The notes under the pieces were generated by a model, which had not been told where the DNA came from, did not search any database, and was given only the letters and a program-made list of their open reading frames with translations. Below, one piece after another: positions 18,309 through 25,668 of a stretch of 64,000 bases of DNA (position 1 is its first letter; each line of letters opens with the position of its first letter). The position numbers were made by a program, and so were the translations under genes. Source of the stretch: Glaciecola sp048820975 (GTDB taxonomy: Bacteria; Pseudomonadota; Gammaproteobacteria; Enterobacterales; Alteromonadaceae); contig NZ_JBMEUF010000001.1 in the NCBI RefSeq assembly GCF_048820975.1, forward strand, positions 1,240,001-1,304,000. Direction: 5' to 3'.

Positions 18309-19564
18309 AATTGCGCCTCTATCATAGTGTTCACAAAAGCTTGCGCGCTTTCGCGGCTTAGATGATCGTGCTCTAAAATACTGTCAATACAAGTCAAGTT
18401 ACCATGCCCATGTTTTTGCAATGTCATATCATTGACTTGGTTTATCTGTGTAAAGTTTATTTTTTCTTGTAAAAAAGCATGCACCGCTAATTCATTAGCT
18501 GCGTTTAAAGCAGTTGTAGCGGCCTGCCCTTGTTTGCTTGCTTCAATTGCCAAATATAAATTAGGAAAGCGTTTTTTACAGGGAGAAGAAAAACTGAAAT
18601 CACGTAAGGTTGAGAAATCTAAATTCGCCACGCCAGAATGAATACGTTCTGGGTAAGACAAACCATATGCTATTGGCGTACGCATGTCTGGGTTTCCCAT
18701 TTGCGCAATTACCGAACCGTCAATGTATTGCACCATAGAATGAATCGTACTTTGCGGGTGTAGCACGACTTCTATATCGCTTTCATCCATTCCGAATAAC
18801 CATTTGGCTTCAATAAATTCAAGCCCTTTGTTCATCATTGAGGCTGAATCTACGGATATTTTACGCCCCATACTCCAGTTAGGATGAGCACATGCTTGTT
18901 CGGTTGTAATATTAGAGAAATCAGCTAATGGAAGCTCTCTAAAAGGCCCACCGCTGCCGGTTAAAAGTAAATGTGAAATACCGCTTTTATGCTTGTTTCC
19001 ATATTCAAAATCATTCGGCAAGCATTGAAATATAGCGTTATGTTCGCTGTCAATTGGTAAAAGCTGAGCGCCATTCTGATTTACGGCGTCTATGAACAAC
19101 TCGCCCGACATCACCAATGCTTCTTTATTGGCAAGTAAAACGCGCTTTGCAGTTTTTACGGCTGCCAAGGTGGGCATCAAACCCGCGGCACCTACTATTG
19201 CTGACATCACAATATCAACAGAAGGATCACTGGCTATGTCACAAAGAGCTTTACTACCAAATAGAATCTCAGTATTTGATTGGCTATCTTGTAAAAGGCC
19301 TGAAAGTTGTTTCGCAGCTTCTTGGCTGTTCACTACTGCATATTGCGGTGAAAATTCAATGACCTGTTCAGCTAGTTTCGATAGTTGCGAAACGCCTGTA
19401 ATAGCGAACACTTTGAACTGCTCAGGGTGCAAACGAATAACATCTAAAGTACTGCAACCAATTGAGCCAGTTGCTCCCAATATTGTCACTAATTGTGTTT
19501 TAGAATTCTGCGATAAAAATGCGTTTACACCATCATCAACACTTTGGCTTTGCTTTACAGACAT
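18305..19564 (-). CDS. dxr: 1-deoxy-D-xylulose 5-phosphate reductoisomerase
   Basis: NADPH-dependent conversion of DXP to MEP, the first committed step of the non-mevalonate isoprenoid pathway. The nucleotide-binding motif is TILGATGSIGCSTLDV. LLPIDSEHNAIFQ contributes metal-binding acidic residues, and SVDSASMMNKGLE and HPQSTIHSMV are further DXR signatures. I start at ATG 19564, just after the cdsA stop; an open frame continues ten codons upstream into cdsA. That gives 419 aa with a short N-terminal tail before the Rossmann motif. The Shine-Dalgarno is poor, so the start is not certain. Confidence 0.95.
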   Translation of the reverse strand: MSVKQSQSVDDGVNAFLSQNSKTQLVTILGATGSIGCSTLDVIRLHPEQFKVFAITGVSQLSKLAEQVIEFSPQYAVVNSQEAAKQLSGLLQDSQSNTEILFGSKALCDIASDPSVDIVMSAIVGAAGLMPTLAAVKTAKRVLLANKEALVMSGELFIDAVNQNGAQLLPIDSEHNAIFQCLPNDFEYGNKHKSGISHLLLTGSGGPFRELPLADFSNITTEQACAHPNWSMGRKISVDSASMMNKGLEFIEAKWLFGMDESDIEVVLHPQSTIHSMVQYIDGSVIAQMGNPDMRTPIAYGLSYPERIHSGVANLDFSTLRDFSFSSPCKKRFPNLYLAIEASKQGQAATTALNAANELAVHAFLQEKINFTQINQVNDMTLQKHGHGNLTCIDSILEHDHLSRESAQAFVNTMIEAQL

Positions 19565-19569
19565 ATAAA

Positions 19570-20433
19570 CTAAGCCATCCAAACCACATAACAAAAGGCA
19601 AAAACAGGAAAAGCTGCCGTTAGGCTATCTATACGGTCCATTATTCCACCATGGCCAGGTAAAATTTTGCCACTGTCTTTAATCCCTGCACATCGCTTAA
19701 ACATACTTTCGTTAAGGTCGCCCAGTGCCGACACACCTACGGTTAAACCACCTATAACAAGATGTAACCAAATGCGCGAAGGCTCAACATGATAATGCAA
19801 TGCCGCAAAGGCGATAATCGCTAATGACGCCATTACTCCACCAAACAAGCCTTCAAGGGTTTTGCCTGGCGAAACATTGGGGCGCAATTTGTGCTTTCCG
19901 AACTTAACACCTACGAAGAACGCACCAATATCAGCAGCCCAAACTATACCAAGCACATAAAATAATAAGGAAGCGCCGTAGAATGGGTCAACATCATATA
20001 AACTTGTACGCAGGCTCACTATCGCCACCCACGTAGGTACCAGCGTTAGCACACCAAAGGTGGCTCGAATAACTTTACTGTTTTTCCAAAAGTTACTGTA
20101 TCGAGGATAGGCGACTATCATGAAAAGTGAAACAAACCACCAAAGTGCCGCTATTTGTAAAATAACAAAATAAAGACCATTTAATTCACCTTGAACCCAA
20201 ATATTCTCGGCATCTACCAAAGCAATAATTATGGCAAATATAATACCTATGAACACCATAAATGAGCTCTTCACAATGCGTTCAGTAATCCCCGACATAT
20301 TTGCCCACTCATATGCACCTACCATCATTACGCCAGCAACTACATACTTGAACGGTTCTATAGGTAAAAAAAGTATCGCAACAAGCGCAAGAGGCGCTAA
20401 AACGAGGGCGGTTATAATTCTTTGTTTTAACAT
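19570..20433 (-). CDS. cdsA: Phosphatidate cytidylyltransferase
   Basis: An integral inner-membrane enzyme making CDP-diacylglycerol, the precursor of all phospholipids. About eight hydrophobic helices span the 287 residues. Near the C-terminus, SPGKTLEGLFGG and then ALGDLNESMFKRCAGIKDSG and PGHGGIMDRIDSL make up the CdsA signature with its metal-binding aspartates. Its ATG overlaps the uppS stop by one base (TAATG). Confidence 0.95.
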   Translation of the reverse strand: MLKQRIITALVLAPLALVAILFLPIEPFKYVVAGVMMVGAYEWANMSGITERIVKSSFMVFIGIIFAIIIALVDAENIWVQGELNGLYFVILQIAALWWFVSLFMIVAYPRYSNFWKNSKVIRATFGVLTLVPTWVAIVSLRTSLYDVDPFYGASLLFYVLGIVWAADIGAFFVGVKFGKHKLRPNVSPGKTLEGLFGGVMASLAIIAFAALHYHVEPSRIWLHLVIGGLTVGVSALGDLNESMFKRCAGIKDSGKILPGHGGIMDRIDSLTAAFPVFAFCYVVWMA

Positions 20434-21221
20434 TATGAAGTTCCTGCGTCTTGAGTCATGATTTGCGCCCCTGTTAATCCGAAGCGACGCTGACGATTCG
20501 CAAAATCTTGTATCGCTAAAGCAAACATCTCTTCGCTAAAATCAGGCCATAATGTTTCAGTAAAGTAGAACTCCGCATAGGCACACTGCCATAGTAAAAA
20601 GTTACTTACACGATGATCACCACCAGTACGTATAAGCAAGTCAAGCTCTGGAAGTTGTGAAGTACTCACATGTTGATTAAACAAATCTTCGTTAATGTCA
20701 TGAACATCTATTTCATTATTTGCCAGCTTTTGCGCAATGCGTTTCGTGGCATCAACGATGTCCCATCTGCCACCGTAATTAGCTGCTATGTTTAGCGTTA
20801 AGGCCGTATTTTTTTCCGTCAGTGCTTCTGCTTTATTAATTTTTTCTTGCAGACTTGAGTCAAAGGCAGACAAATCACCAATTACCTTAAGTCTAATATT
20901 GTTTTTATTAAGCTTTTTAACTTCTGACTTCAACACCATAGAAAACAACTGCATCAGTACCCCTACTTCCTCTTTCGGGCGCTGCCAATTCTCACTACTA
21001 AAAGCAAACAAAGTAAGCGATTCAACGCCTAACTTACGTGCTAGGCGAACAGAAGAACGCACAGCGTCTACTCCCGCCTTGTGTCCAAACGTTCGCAACT
21101 TCCCTTTTTGTTGAGCCCATCGCCCGTTGCCATCCATTATAATAGCAACATGACGCGGTATCTTATCAATCGCTACGTTGCAAATGGCGGTCGAAGACGG
21201 CTCAGCTCGCTTACCTAACAA
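20433..21221 (-). CDS. uppS: Undecaprenyl diphosphate synthase
   Basis: A cis-prenyltransferase that extends farnesyl diphosphate to C55 undecaprenyl diphosphate, the carrier for peptidoglycan and for the O-antigen-type polymer encoded later in the window. AIIMDGNGRWAQQKG holds the catalytic Asp30. TLFAFSSENWQRP and PELDLLIRTGGDHRVSNFLLWQ are further family motifs. 262 aa. It is 2 bp from frr and overlaps cdsA. Confidence 0.96.
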   Translation of the reverse strand: MLGKRAEPSSTAICNVAIDKIPRHVAIIMDGNGRWAQQKGKLRTFGHKAGVDAVRSSVRLARKLGVESLTLFAFSSENWQRPKEEVGVLMQLFSMVLKSEVKKLNKNNIRLKVIGDLSAFDSSLQEKINKAEALTEKNTALTLNIAANYGGRWDIVDATKRIAQKLANNEIDVHDINEDLFNQHVSTSQLPELDLLIRTGGDHRVSNFLLWQCAYAEFYFTETLWPDFSEEMFALAIQDFANRQRRFGLTGAQIMTQDAGTS

Positions 21222-21223
21222 AC

Positions 21224-21781
21224 TTATACTTCCATCAGTTCTTTTTCTTTATCAACTAAAATATCGTCTACTTTTTTGATAAAAGAATTGGTCAGGGTTT
21301 GAATATTTTCTTCGCCTGCTCGGCTTTCGTCTTCACTAATCTCTTTTTCTTTTAGAAGCTCTTTAATATCACTGTTTGCATCGCGACGAATATTGCGAAT
21401 AGCAACGCGGCCTTGCTCAGCTTCATTACGAACAACTTTAATAAGATCTTTACGACGCTCCTCAGTAAGCGGTGGTAAAGGTATACGAATTGCTGCACCT
21501 GCGCTCATTGGGTTTAAACCTAAGTCTGATTGCATTATCGCTTTTTCAACCGCTTGAATAGCGCTTTTGTCAAACACTGATAAAGCCAGTGTACGACTAT
21601 CTTCGGCTATAATATTTGCAACCTGCTTAAGCGGTGTGTCAGTACCGTAATAAGACACCATAATACTGTCTAATAAACTAGGGTGCGCACGGCCTGTGCG
21701 AATTTTGCTAAGTTGACTCTTAAGTGCGGTTACACTTTTTTCCATGCGCTCACTGGCGTCTAATTCAATTTCATCAATCAT
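21224..21781 (-). CDS. frr: Ribosome recycling factor
   Basis: Splits post-termination ribosomes together with EF-G. 185 aa, the standard length. The tRNA-mimic body shows the typical three-helix bundle, with LSKIRTGRAHPSLLD near the N-terminus and EERRKDLIKVVRNEAEQGRVAIRNIRRD in the long helices. 18 bp after pyrH. Confidence 0.97.
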   Translation of the reverse strand: MIDEIELDASERMEKSVTALKSQLSKIRTGRAHPSLLDSIMVSYYGTDTPLKQVANIIAEDSRTLALSVFDKSAIQAVEKAIMQSDLGLNPMSAGAAIRIPLPPLTEERRKDLIKVVRNEAEQGRVAIRNIRRDANSDIKELLKEKEISEDESRAGEENIQTLTNSFIKKVDDILVDKEKELMEV

Positions 21782-21799
21782 GGGTAAACCTTTACTATT

Positions 21800-22546
21800 T
21801 TATTCTTCTGTTGTTGTGTTTGAATGGCTAATTAAGGTGCCTTCAGCCTCACCTAGTACGACTCTTTTTAAGCAACCTGGAGTGTTCATATTGAACACGC
21901 GAATTGGAATACTATGATCTCGAGCCAAAGTAAATGCTGCTAAATCCATTACTTTTAATTCTTTTTCTAAGACTTCTTGATAACTGATGTGTGACAATAA
22001 TACAGCATCAGGGTTTTTCACTGGGTCACTATCATAAACGCCATCAACTTTTGTGGCCTTTAATACAACATCAGCCTCAATTTCAATTCCGCGCAAACAT
22101 GCTGCAGAATCAGTGGTAAAAAATGGGTTGCCTGTGCCTGCAGAGAAAATGACCACTTTGCCTGATTTAAGCATGCTGATAGCATCTGTCCAATTATAGG
22201 AATCACATACGCCGTTAAGGGGAATGGCTGACATTAAACGAGCGTTCACAAAAGCCCGATGCAATGCATCGCGCATTGCCAAACCGTTCATGACAGTTGC
22301 CAGCATACCCATATGGTCGCCCACAACGCGATTCATTCCTGCTTTGGCTAATCCTTCGCCGCGGAATAAGTTACCGCCGCCTATCACCAAGCCTACTTCT
22401 ATTCCTAGCTCAACTAATTCTTTAATTTCAACGGCCATGCGGTCTAGCACTTTGGCATCAATGCCAAAATTTTCGTCACCCATTAAGGCTTCGCCGCTTA
22501 GTTTTAATAAAATTCTACGATATGCAGGTTTGGATGTGACGCTCAT
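21800..22546 (-). CDS. pyrH: Uridylate kinase
   Basis: Hexameric kinase that phosphorylates UMP to UDP; allosterically regulated by GTP and UTP. It has the amino-acid-kinase fold: RILLKLSGEALMG at the start, GLVIGGGNLFRG, and FSAGTGNPFFTTDSAACLRG for the UMP site. KATKVDGVYDSDP is also conserved. 248 aa. Separated from tsf by about 220 bp that hold the tsf terminator. Confidence 0.97.
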   Translation of the reverse strand: MSVTSKPAYRRILLKLSGEALMGDENFGIDAKVLDRMAVEIKELVELGIEVGLVIGGGNLFRGEGLAKAGMNRVVGDHMGMLATVMNGLAMRDALHRAFVNARLMSAIPLNGVCDSYNWTDAISMLKSGKVVIFSAGTGNPFFTTDSAACLRGIEIEADVVLKATKVDGVYDSDPVKNPDAVLLSHISYQEVLEKELKVMDLAAFTLARDHSIPIRVFNMNTPGCLKRVVLGEAEGTLISHSNTTTEE

Positions 22547-22674
22547 ATATATGTAAATCCTCTAAGTTTGGCCCAAATAAAGACTAAGTGTTGATAAAGT
22601 CGTTAATATTGGAAGCATATTCTAATAGAAAATAACGCAAGTAGCTTCAACAATTTGTAAATTCTAGGCAAAAA

Positions 22675-22697
22675 AAAGCATCTCAATGAGATGCTTT
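22675..22697 (-). terminator. Terminator after tsf
   Basis: The 10-bp arms AAAGCATCTC and GAGATGCTTT enclose a three-base loop. On the minus strand the stem is followed by TTTT. It lies about 75 bp downstream of the tsf stop and upstream of pyrH, so pyrH depends on read-through or its own promoter. Confidence 0.75.
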
Positions 22698-22772
22698 CCT
22701 GTTTGATATCACAAATATTCATTAATTCTCTAAATTTAAAAATAACAAATTTTTGCTAGAAAACAAAAGGGC

Positions 22773-23645
22773 TTATTTTTTAGCCGCTTCCATTTGCGCT
22801 GCTACTTCAGCTGCAAAATCTTCAGTTTTCTTCTCAATACCTTCGCCTACTTCAAAACGCACAAAGTTAATTACATCTGCACCGTTTGATTTAAGTAATT
22901 CAGCTACTGATACTTTTGGATCTTTAATAAACGCTTGACCCGTTAGGCTGATTTCACCGGTGAATTTCTTCATGCGGCCAACAACCATTTTCTCAGCGAT
23001 TTCAGCTGGTTTGCCTTCTTTAACAGCAATCTCAACTTGAATTTCTTTTTCTTTCTCAACTACTTCTGCAGGAACATCGCTTGGCTTAACAAACTGAGGG
23101 TTTGCAGCAGCAACGTGCATTGCAATATCTTTAGCAAGCTCTTCTTCGCCGCCATTAAGAATAGCGATTACACCAATACGACCGCCGTGCACGTAGGCAC
23201 CAAGGTTATCACCTTCAACGTTGATAACGCGACGTGGAGAGATGTTTTCACCGATTTTAGCGACTAATGCATCACGTACTTCTTGAACAGTAGAGCCGTC
23301 AAGTTCTGCAGCATTAAGTACATCAATATCATTGATGTTATTTTTTGCAGCTACTTCTAATACTTTTTTACCAAAAGCTAAGAAACCTTCATCTCTTGCT
23401 ACGAAATCAGTTTCACTGTTGATTTCAAGCATGGTAGCTCTGTTGCCAGATACTGACGTTAAAATTACGCCATCAGCTGCAATACGGCCTGCTTTTTTAG
23501 CGGCTTTTGCTTGGCCAGATTTACGCATATTTTCAATTGCTTGCTCGATGTCACCATCAGTTTCAACTAAGGCTTTTTTACAATCTAACATACCAGCGCC
23601 TGTGCGCTCGCGTAGTTCTTTTACCAATGCTGCTGTCACTGCCAT
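22773..23645 (-). CDS. tsf: Elongation factor Ts
   Basis: Guanine-nucleotide exchange factor for EF-Tu. The N-terminal UBA-like module has the invariant VKELRERTGAGMLDCKKALVE. The core continues with NSETDFVARDEGF, the Asp-Phe pair that inserts into EF-Tu. 290 aa, against 283 in E. coli. RBS AGAGGA precedes the ATG. Cotranscribed with rpsB past a hairpin in the intergenic gap. Confidence 0.97.
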   Translation of the reverse strand: MAVTAALVKELRERTGAGMLDCKKALVETDGDIEQAIENMRKSGQAKAAKKAGRIAADGVILTSVSGNRATMLEINSETDFVARDEGFLAFGKKVLEVAAKNNINDIDVLNAAELDGSTVQEVRDALVAKIGENISPRRVINVEGDNLGAYVHGGRIGVIAILNGGEEELAKDIAMHVAAANPQFVKPSDVPAEVVEKEKEIQVEIAVKEGKPAEIAEKMVVGRMKKFTGEISLTGQAFIKDPKVSVAELLKSNGADVINFVRFEVGEGIEKKTEDFAAEVAAQMEAAKK

Positions 23646-23706
23646 TGTTTTATTCCTCTGAATATTTATAAGATTGATTGTCTAATAACTAAAATTTAAT
23701 TAAAAA

Positions 23707-23726
23707 AAGGAGACTATCGTCTCCTT
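23707..23726 (-). terminator. Attenuator-type hairpin between rpsB and tsf
   Basis: AAGGAGAC-TATC-GTCTCCTT is a perfect 8-bp stem with a four-base loop. On the minus strand it runs into a stretch of seven Ts. Placed between rpsB and tsf, it would lower tsf transcript relative to rpsB. Confidence 0.7.
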
Positions 23727-23749
23727 AATATTACTAACTTGCTGGTCGA

Positions 23750-24475
23750 TTACTCGCCGTCAACAACAAACTCATCGCTTGCTACTGGTGCATCTTGGTT
23801 ACGACCTTGAGCGATAGCTTCAGCTGCAGCGTTAGTATAAAGTTGGATAGCTCTGATAGCATCATCGTTTCCTGGAATGATGTAATCAACGCCATCAGGA
23901 TTAGAGTTAGTATCTACAACACCTACAACTGGGATACCCAAGTTGCGAGCTTCTGTAATAGCAATGTGCTCGTGATCAGCATCAATTACAAAGATAACGT
24001 CTGGAAGACCACCCATGTCTTTAATACCACCTAAGCTGCTTTCTAGCTTAGTCATTTCACGTTGAAGTAATAATACTTCTTTTTTAGTTAATTTTTCAAA
24101 AGTACCGTCTGCACTTTGTGCTTCTAATTCTTTTAAACGATTAATTGATTGACGAACGGTTTTCCAGTTAGTCAACATGCCGCCTAACCAACGCTTATTA
24201 ACGTAGTATTGGCCACATTTTTGTGCAGATTCTTTTACCGCTTCACTTGCCGCACGCTTGGTGCCAACAAACAAAATTTTACCTTTACGAGCAGATACGC
24301 TGCTTAAAAAGCTTAGTGCGTCGTTAAATAAAGGAACGGTTTTTTCTAAGTTTATGATATGAACTTTGTTACGTGCGCCAAAAATGAATTGACCCATTTT
24401 TGGATTCCAGTAACGAGTTTGGTGACCAAAGTGAACACCGGCGTGTAGCATGTCACGCATTGAAACGTTTGCCAT
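23750..24475 (-). CDS. rpsB: 30S ribosomal protein S2
   Basis: 241 aa. It begins VSMRDMLHAGVHFGHQTRYWNPKM, almost identical to E. coli S2. It contains the RWLGGMLTNWKT stretch and the PDVIFVIDADHEHIAITEARNLGIPVVGVVDTN-type core in several blocks. RBS AGGAAA lies before the ATG. It heads the minus-strand run and is preceded by a promoter and a leader of about 160 nt. Confidence 0.98.
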   Translation of the reverse strand: MANVSMRDMLHAGVHFGHQTRYWNPKMGQFIFGARNKVHIINLEKTVPLFNDALSFLSSVSARKGKILFVGTKRAASEAVKESAQKCGQYYVNKRWLGGMLTNWKTVRQSINRLKELEAQSADGTFEKLTKKEVLLLQREMTKLESSLGGIKDMGGLPDVIFVIDADHEHIAITEARNLGIPVVGVVDTNSNPDGVDYIIPGNDDAIRAIQLYTNAAAEAIAQGRNQDAPVASDEFVVDGE

Positions 24476-24638
24476 AATATTAATTTCCTAATGTAGGGGT
24501 TATGCCTCCATATTTCCCTATTTCCGATCCGAAGAACTAACGTTCTTGAGACACCCCGGAAACAGTGTCGAAATATGTGTGAATTTTTAAAATATTCACT
24601 GCCCGAAGCTCTCTTATTTGGAGTGTTTCGAAAACAGC
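24476..24638 (-). promoter_or_regulatory. rpsB mRNA leader, probable S2 autoregulatory element
   Basis: The untranslated leader of about 160 nt, read on the minus strand, can form GACAC/GTGTC (about 24549-24568) and AAGAAC/GTTCTT (about 24533-24547) stems. They are followed by an unpaired A/G-rich tract and GGAGGCATAACCCC before the S2 start. In E. coli, S2 represses its own operon through a leader of similar size. Secondary structure was judged by eye only. Confidence 0.5.
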
Positions 24639-24644
24639 GCGCGC

Positions 24645-24673
24645 TTTATACCATATACGAACACCCACAACAA
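24645..24673 (-). promoter_or_regulatory. rpsB promoter with GC discriminator
   Basis: On the minus strand: -35 TTGTTG, a 17-base spacer, then an extended -10 TGG-TATAAA followed at once by GCGCGC. An extended -10 plus a GC-rich discriminator is the hallmark of stringently (ppGpp/DksA) controlled ribosomal promoters, and is what I recall for enterobacterial rpsB. Confidence 0.7.
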
Positions 24674-24801
24674 GAATTTTCAATAAAATACACCTATAAA
24701 CCCGCAAAAATACCAAAAAAGTTTTCACTTTCTGTTATCCCCTTGTAAGGCTGGCTTGAGTATTAGATAATACCTACATATATATTAAGAGGTATAAAGC
24801 G

Positions 24802-25596
24802 TTGGCAGTAACGATTAAAACAGCAGATGAAATAGAAAAGATGCGCGTAGCGGGTAAACTAGCCGCTCAGGTGCTCGATATGATTGGTGAGCACGTTGTT
24901 AAAGGCGCAACCACCGAACAGTTAAATCAGCTTTGTCATAATTACATCGTTGACGTGCAAGGTGGTATCCCTGCTCCTTTAAATTATGGCCGCCCGCCTT
25001 TTCCTAAATCAATATGCACATCGGTAAATCATGTTATTTGCCATGGCATTCCAAGTGATAAAAAGCTCAAAGACGGTGACATTGTAAATATAGATGTCAC
25101 CGTAATCAAAGATGGTTATCACGGTGATACCTCAAAGATGTTCGTAGTAGGCAAACCTAGCATACTGGCCGAACGCCTGATTAGAATTACACAAGAGTGT
25201 TTGTATAAAGGTATAGAGATTGTAAAGCCTGGCGCTCGACTTGGTGATATTGGTCACGTAATTCAAACCCATGCTCATAAACACAATTATTCAGTGGTTC
25301 AAGAGTATTGCGGACATGGTATTGGTGCAACTTTTCATGAAGACCCTCAAATAGTGCATTATGGCCAGCCAAATACCGGTGATGAAATTGTGGCAGGTAT
25401 GTGCTTTACCATTGAACCTATGATAAACGCAGGTAAGCGCTATTCCAAAATCCTACCTGACCAATGGACGGTTGTAACAAAAGATCGTAGTTTAAGTGCC
25501 CAGTGGGAACATACTTTATTGGTTACTGAAACAGGGGTCGAGATTCTGACTCATCGAGATGATGAAACGATCCCAAGAATTATCAACCACAGTTAA
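24802..25596 (+). CDS. map: Methionine aminopeptidase type I
   Basis: Removes the initiator Met from nascent proteins. 264 aa, same as E. coli. The five metal ligands are visible in order: Asp in VNIDVTV, Asp in HGDTSKMF, His in GHGIGATFHEDP, Glu in FTIEPMI and Glu in QWEHTLL. The start codon is TTG (24802), with AGAGG upstream, and there is no ATG before the conserved IKTADEIEKMR. Divergent from rpsB, as in enterobacteria, and 72 bp upstream of glnD. Confidence 0.96.
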   Translation: MAVTIKTADEIEKMRVAGKLAAQVLDMIGEHVVKGATTEQLNQLCHNYIVDVQGGIPAPLNYGRPPFPKSICTSVNHVICHGIPSDKKLKDGDIVNIDVTVIKDGYHGDTSKMFVVGKPSILAERLIRITQECLYKGIEIVKPGARLGDIGHVIQTHAHKHNYSVVQEYCGHGIGATFHEDPQIVHYGQPNTGDEIVAGMCFTIEPMINAGKRYSKILPDQWTVVTKDRSLSAQWEHTLLVTETGVEILTHRDDETIPRIINHS

Positions 25597-25668
25597 GGTG
25601 GGTGGAAACCGTGCAGCCATATCAGTTTTTGGTTTTGCCTGATTCCCGCCAATAGGAAACTCTCTTTT

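Noticed and set aside
24537..24728. A 63-codon minus-strand frame upstream of rpsB
   Set aside because: It coincides with the rpsB promoter and leader and lacks a Shine-Dalgarno or protein-like pattern.
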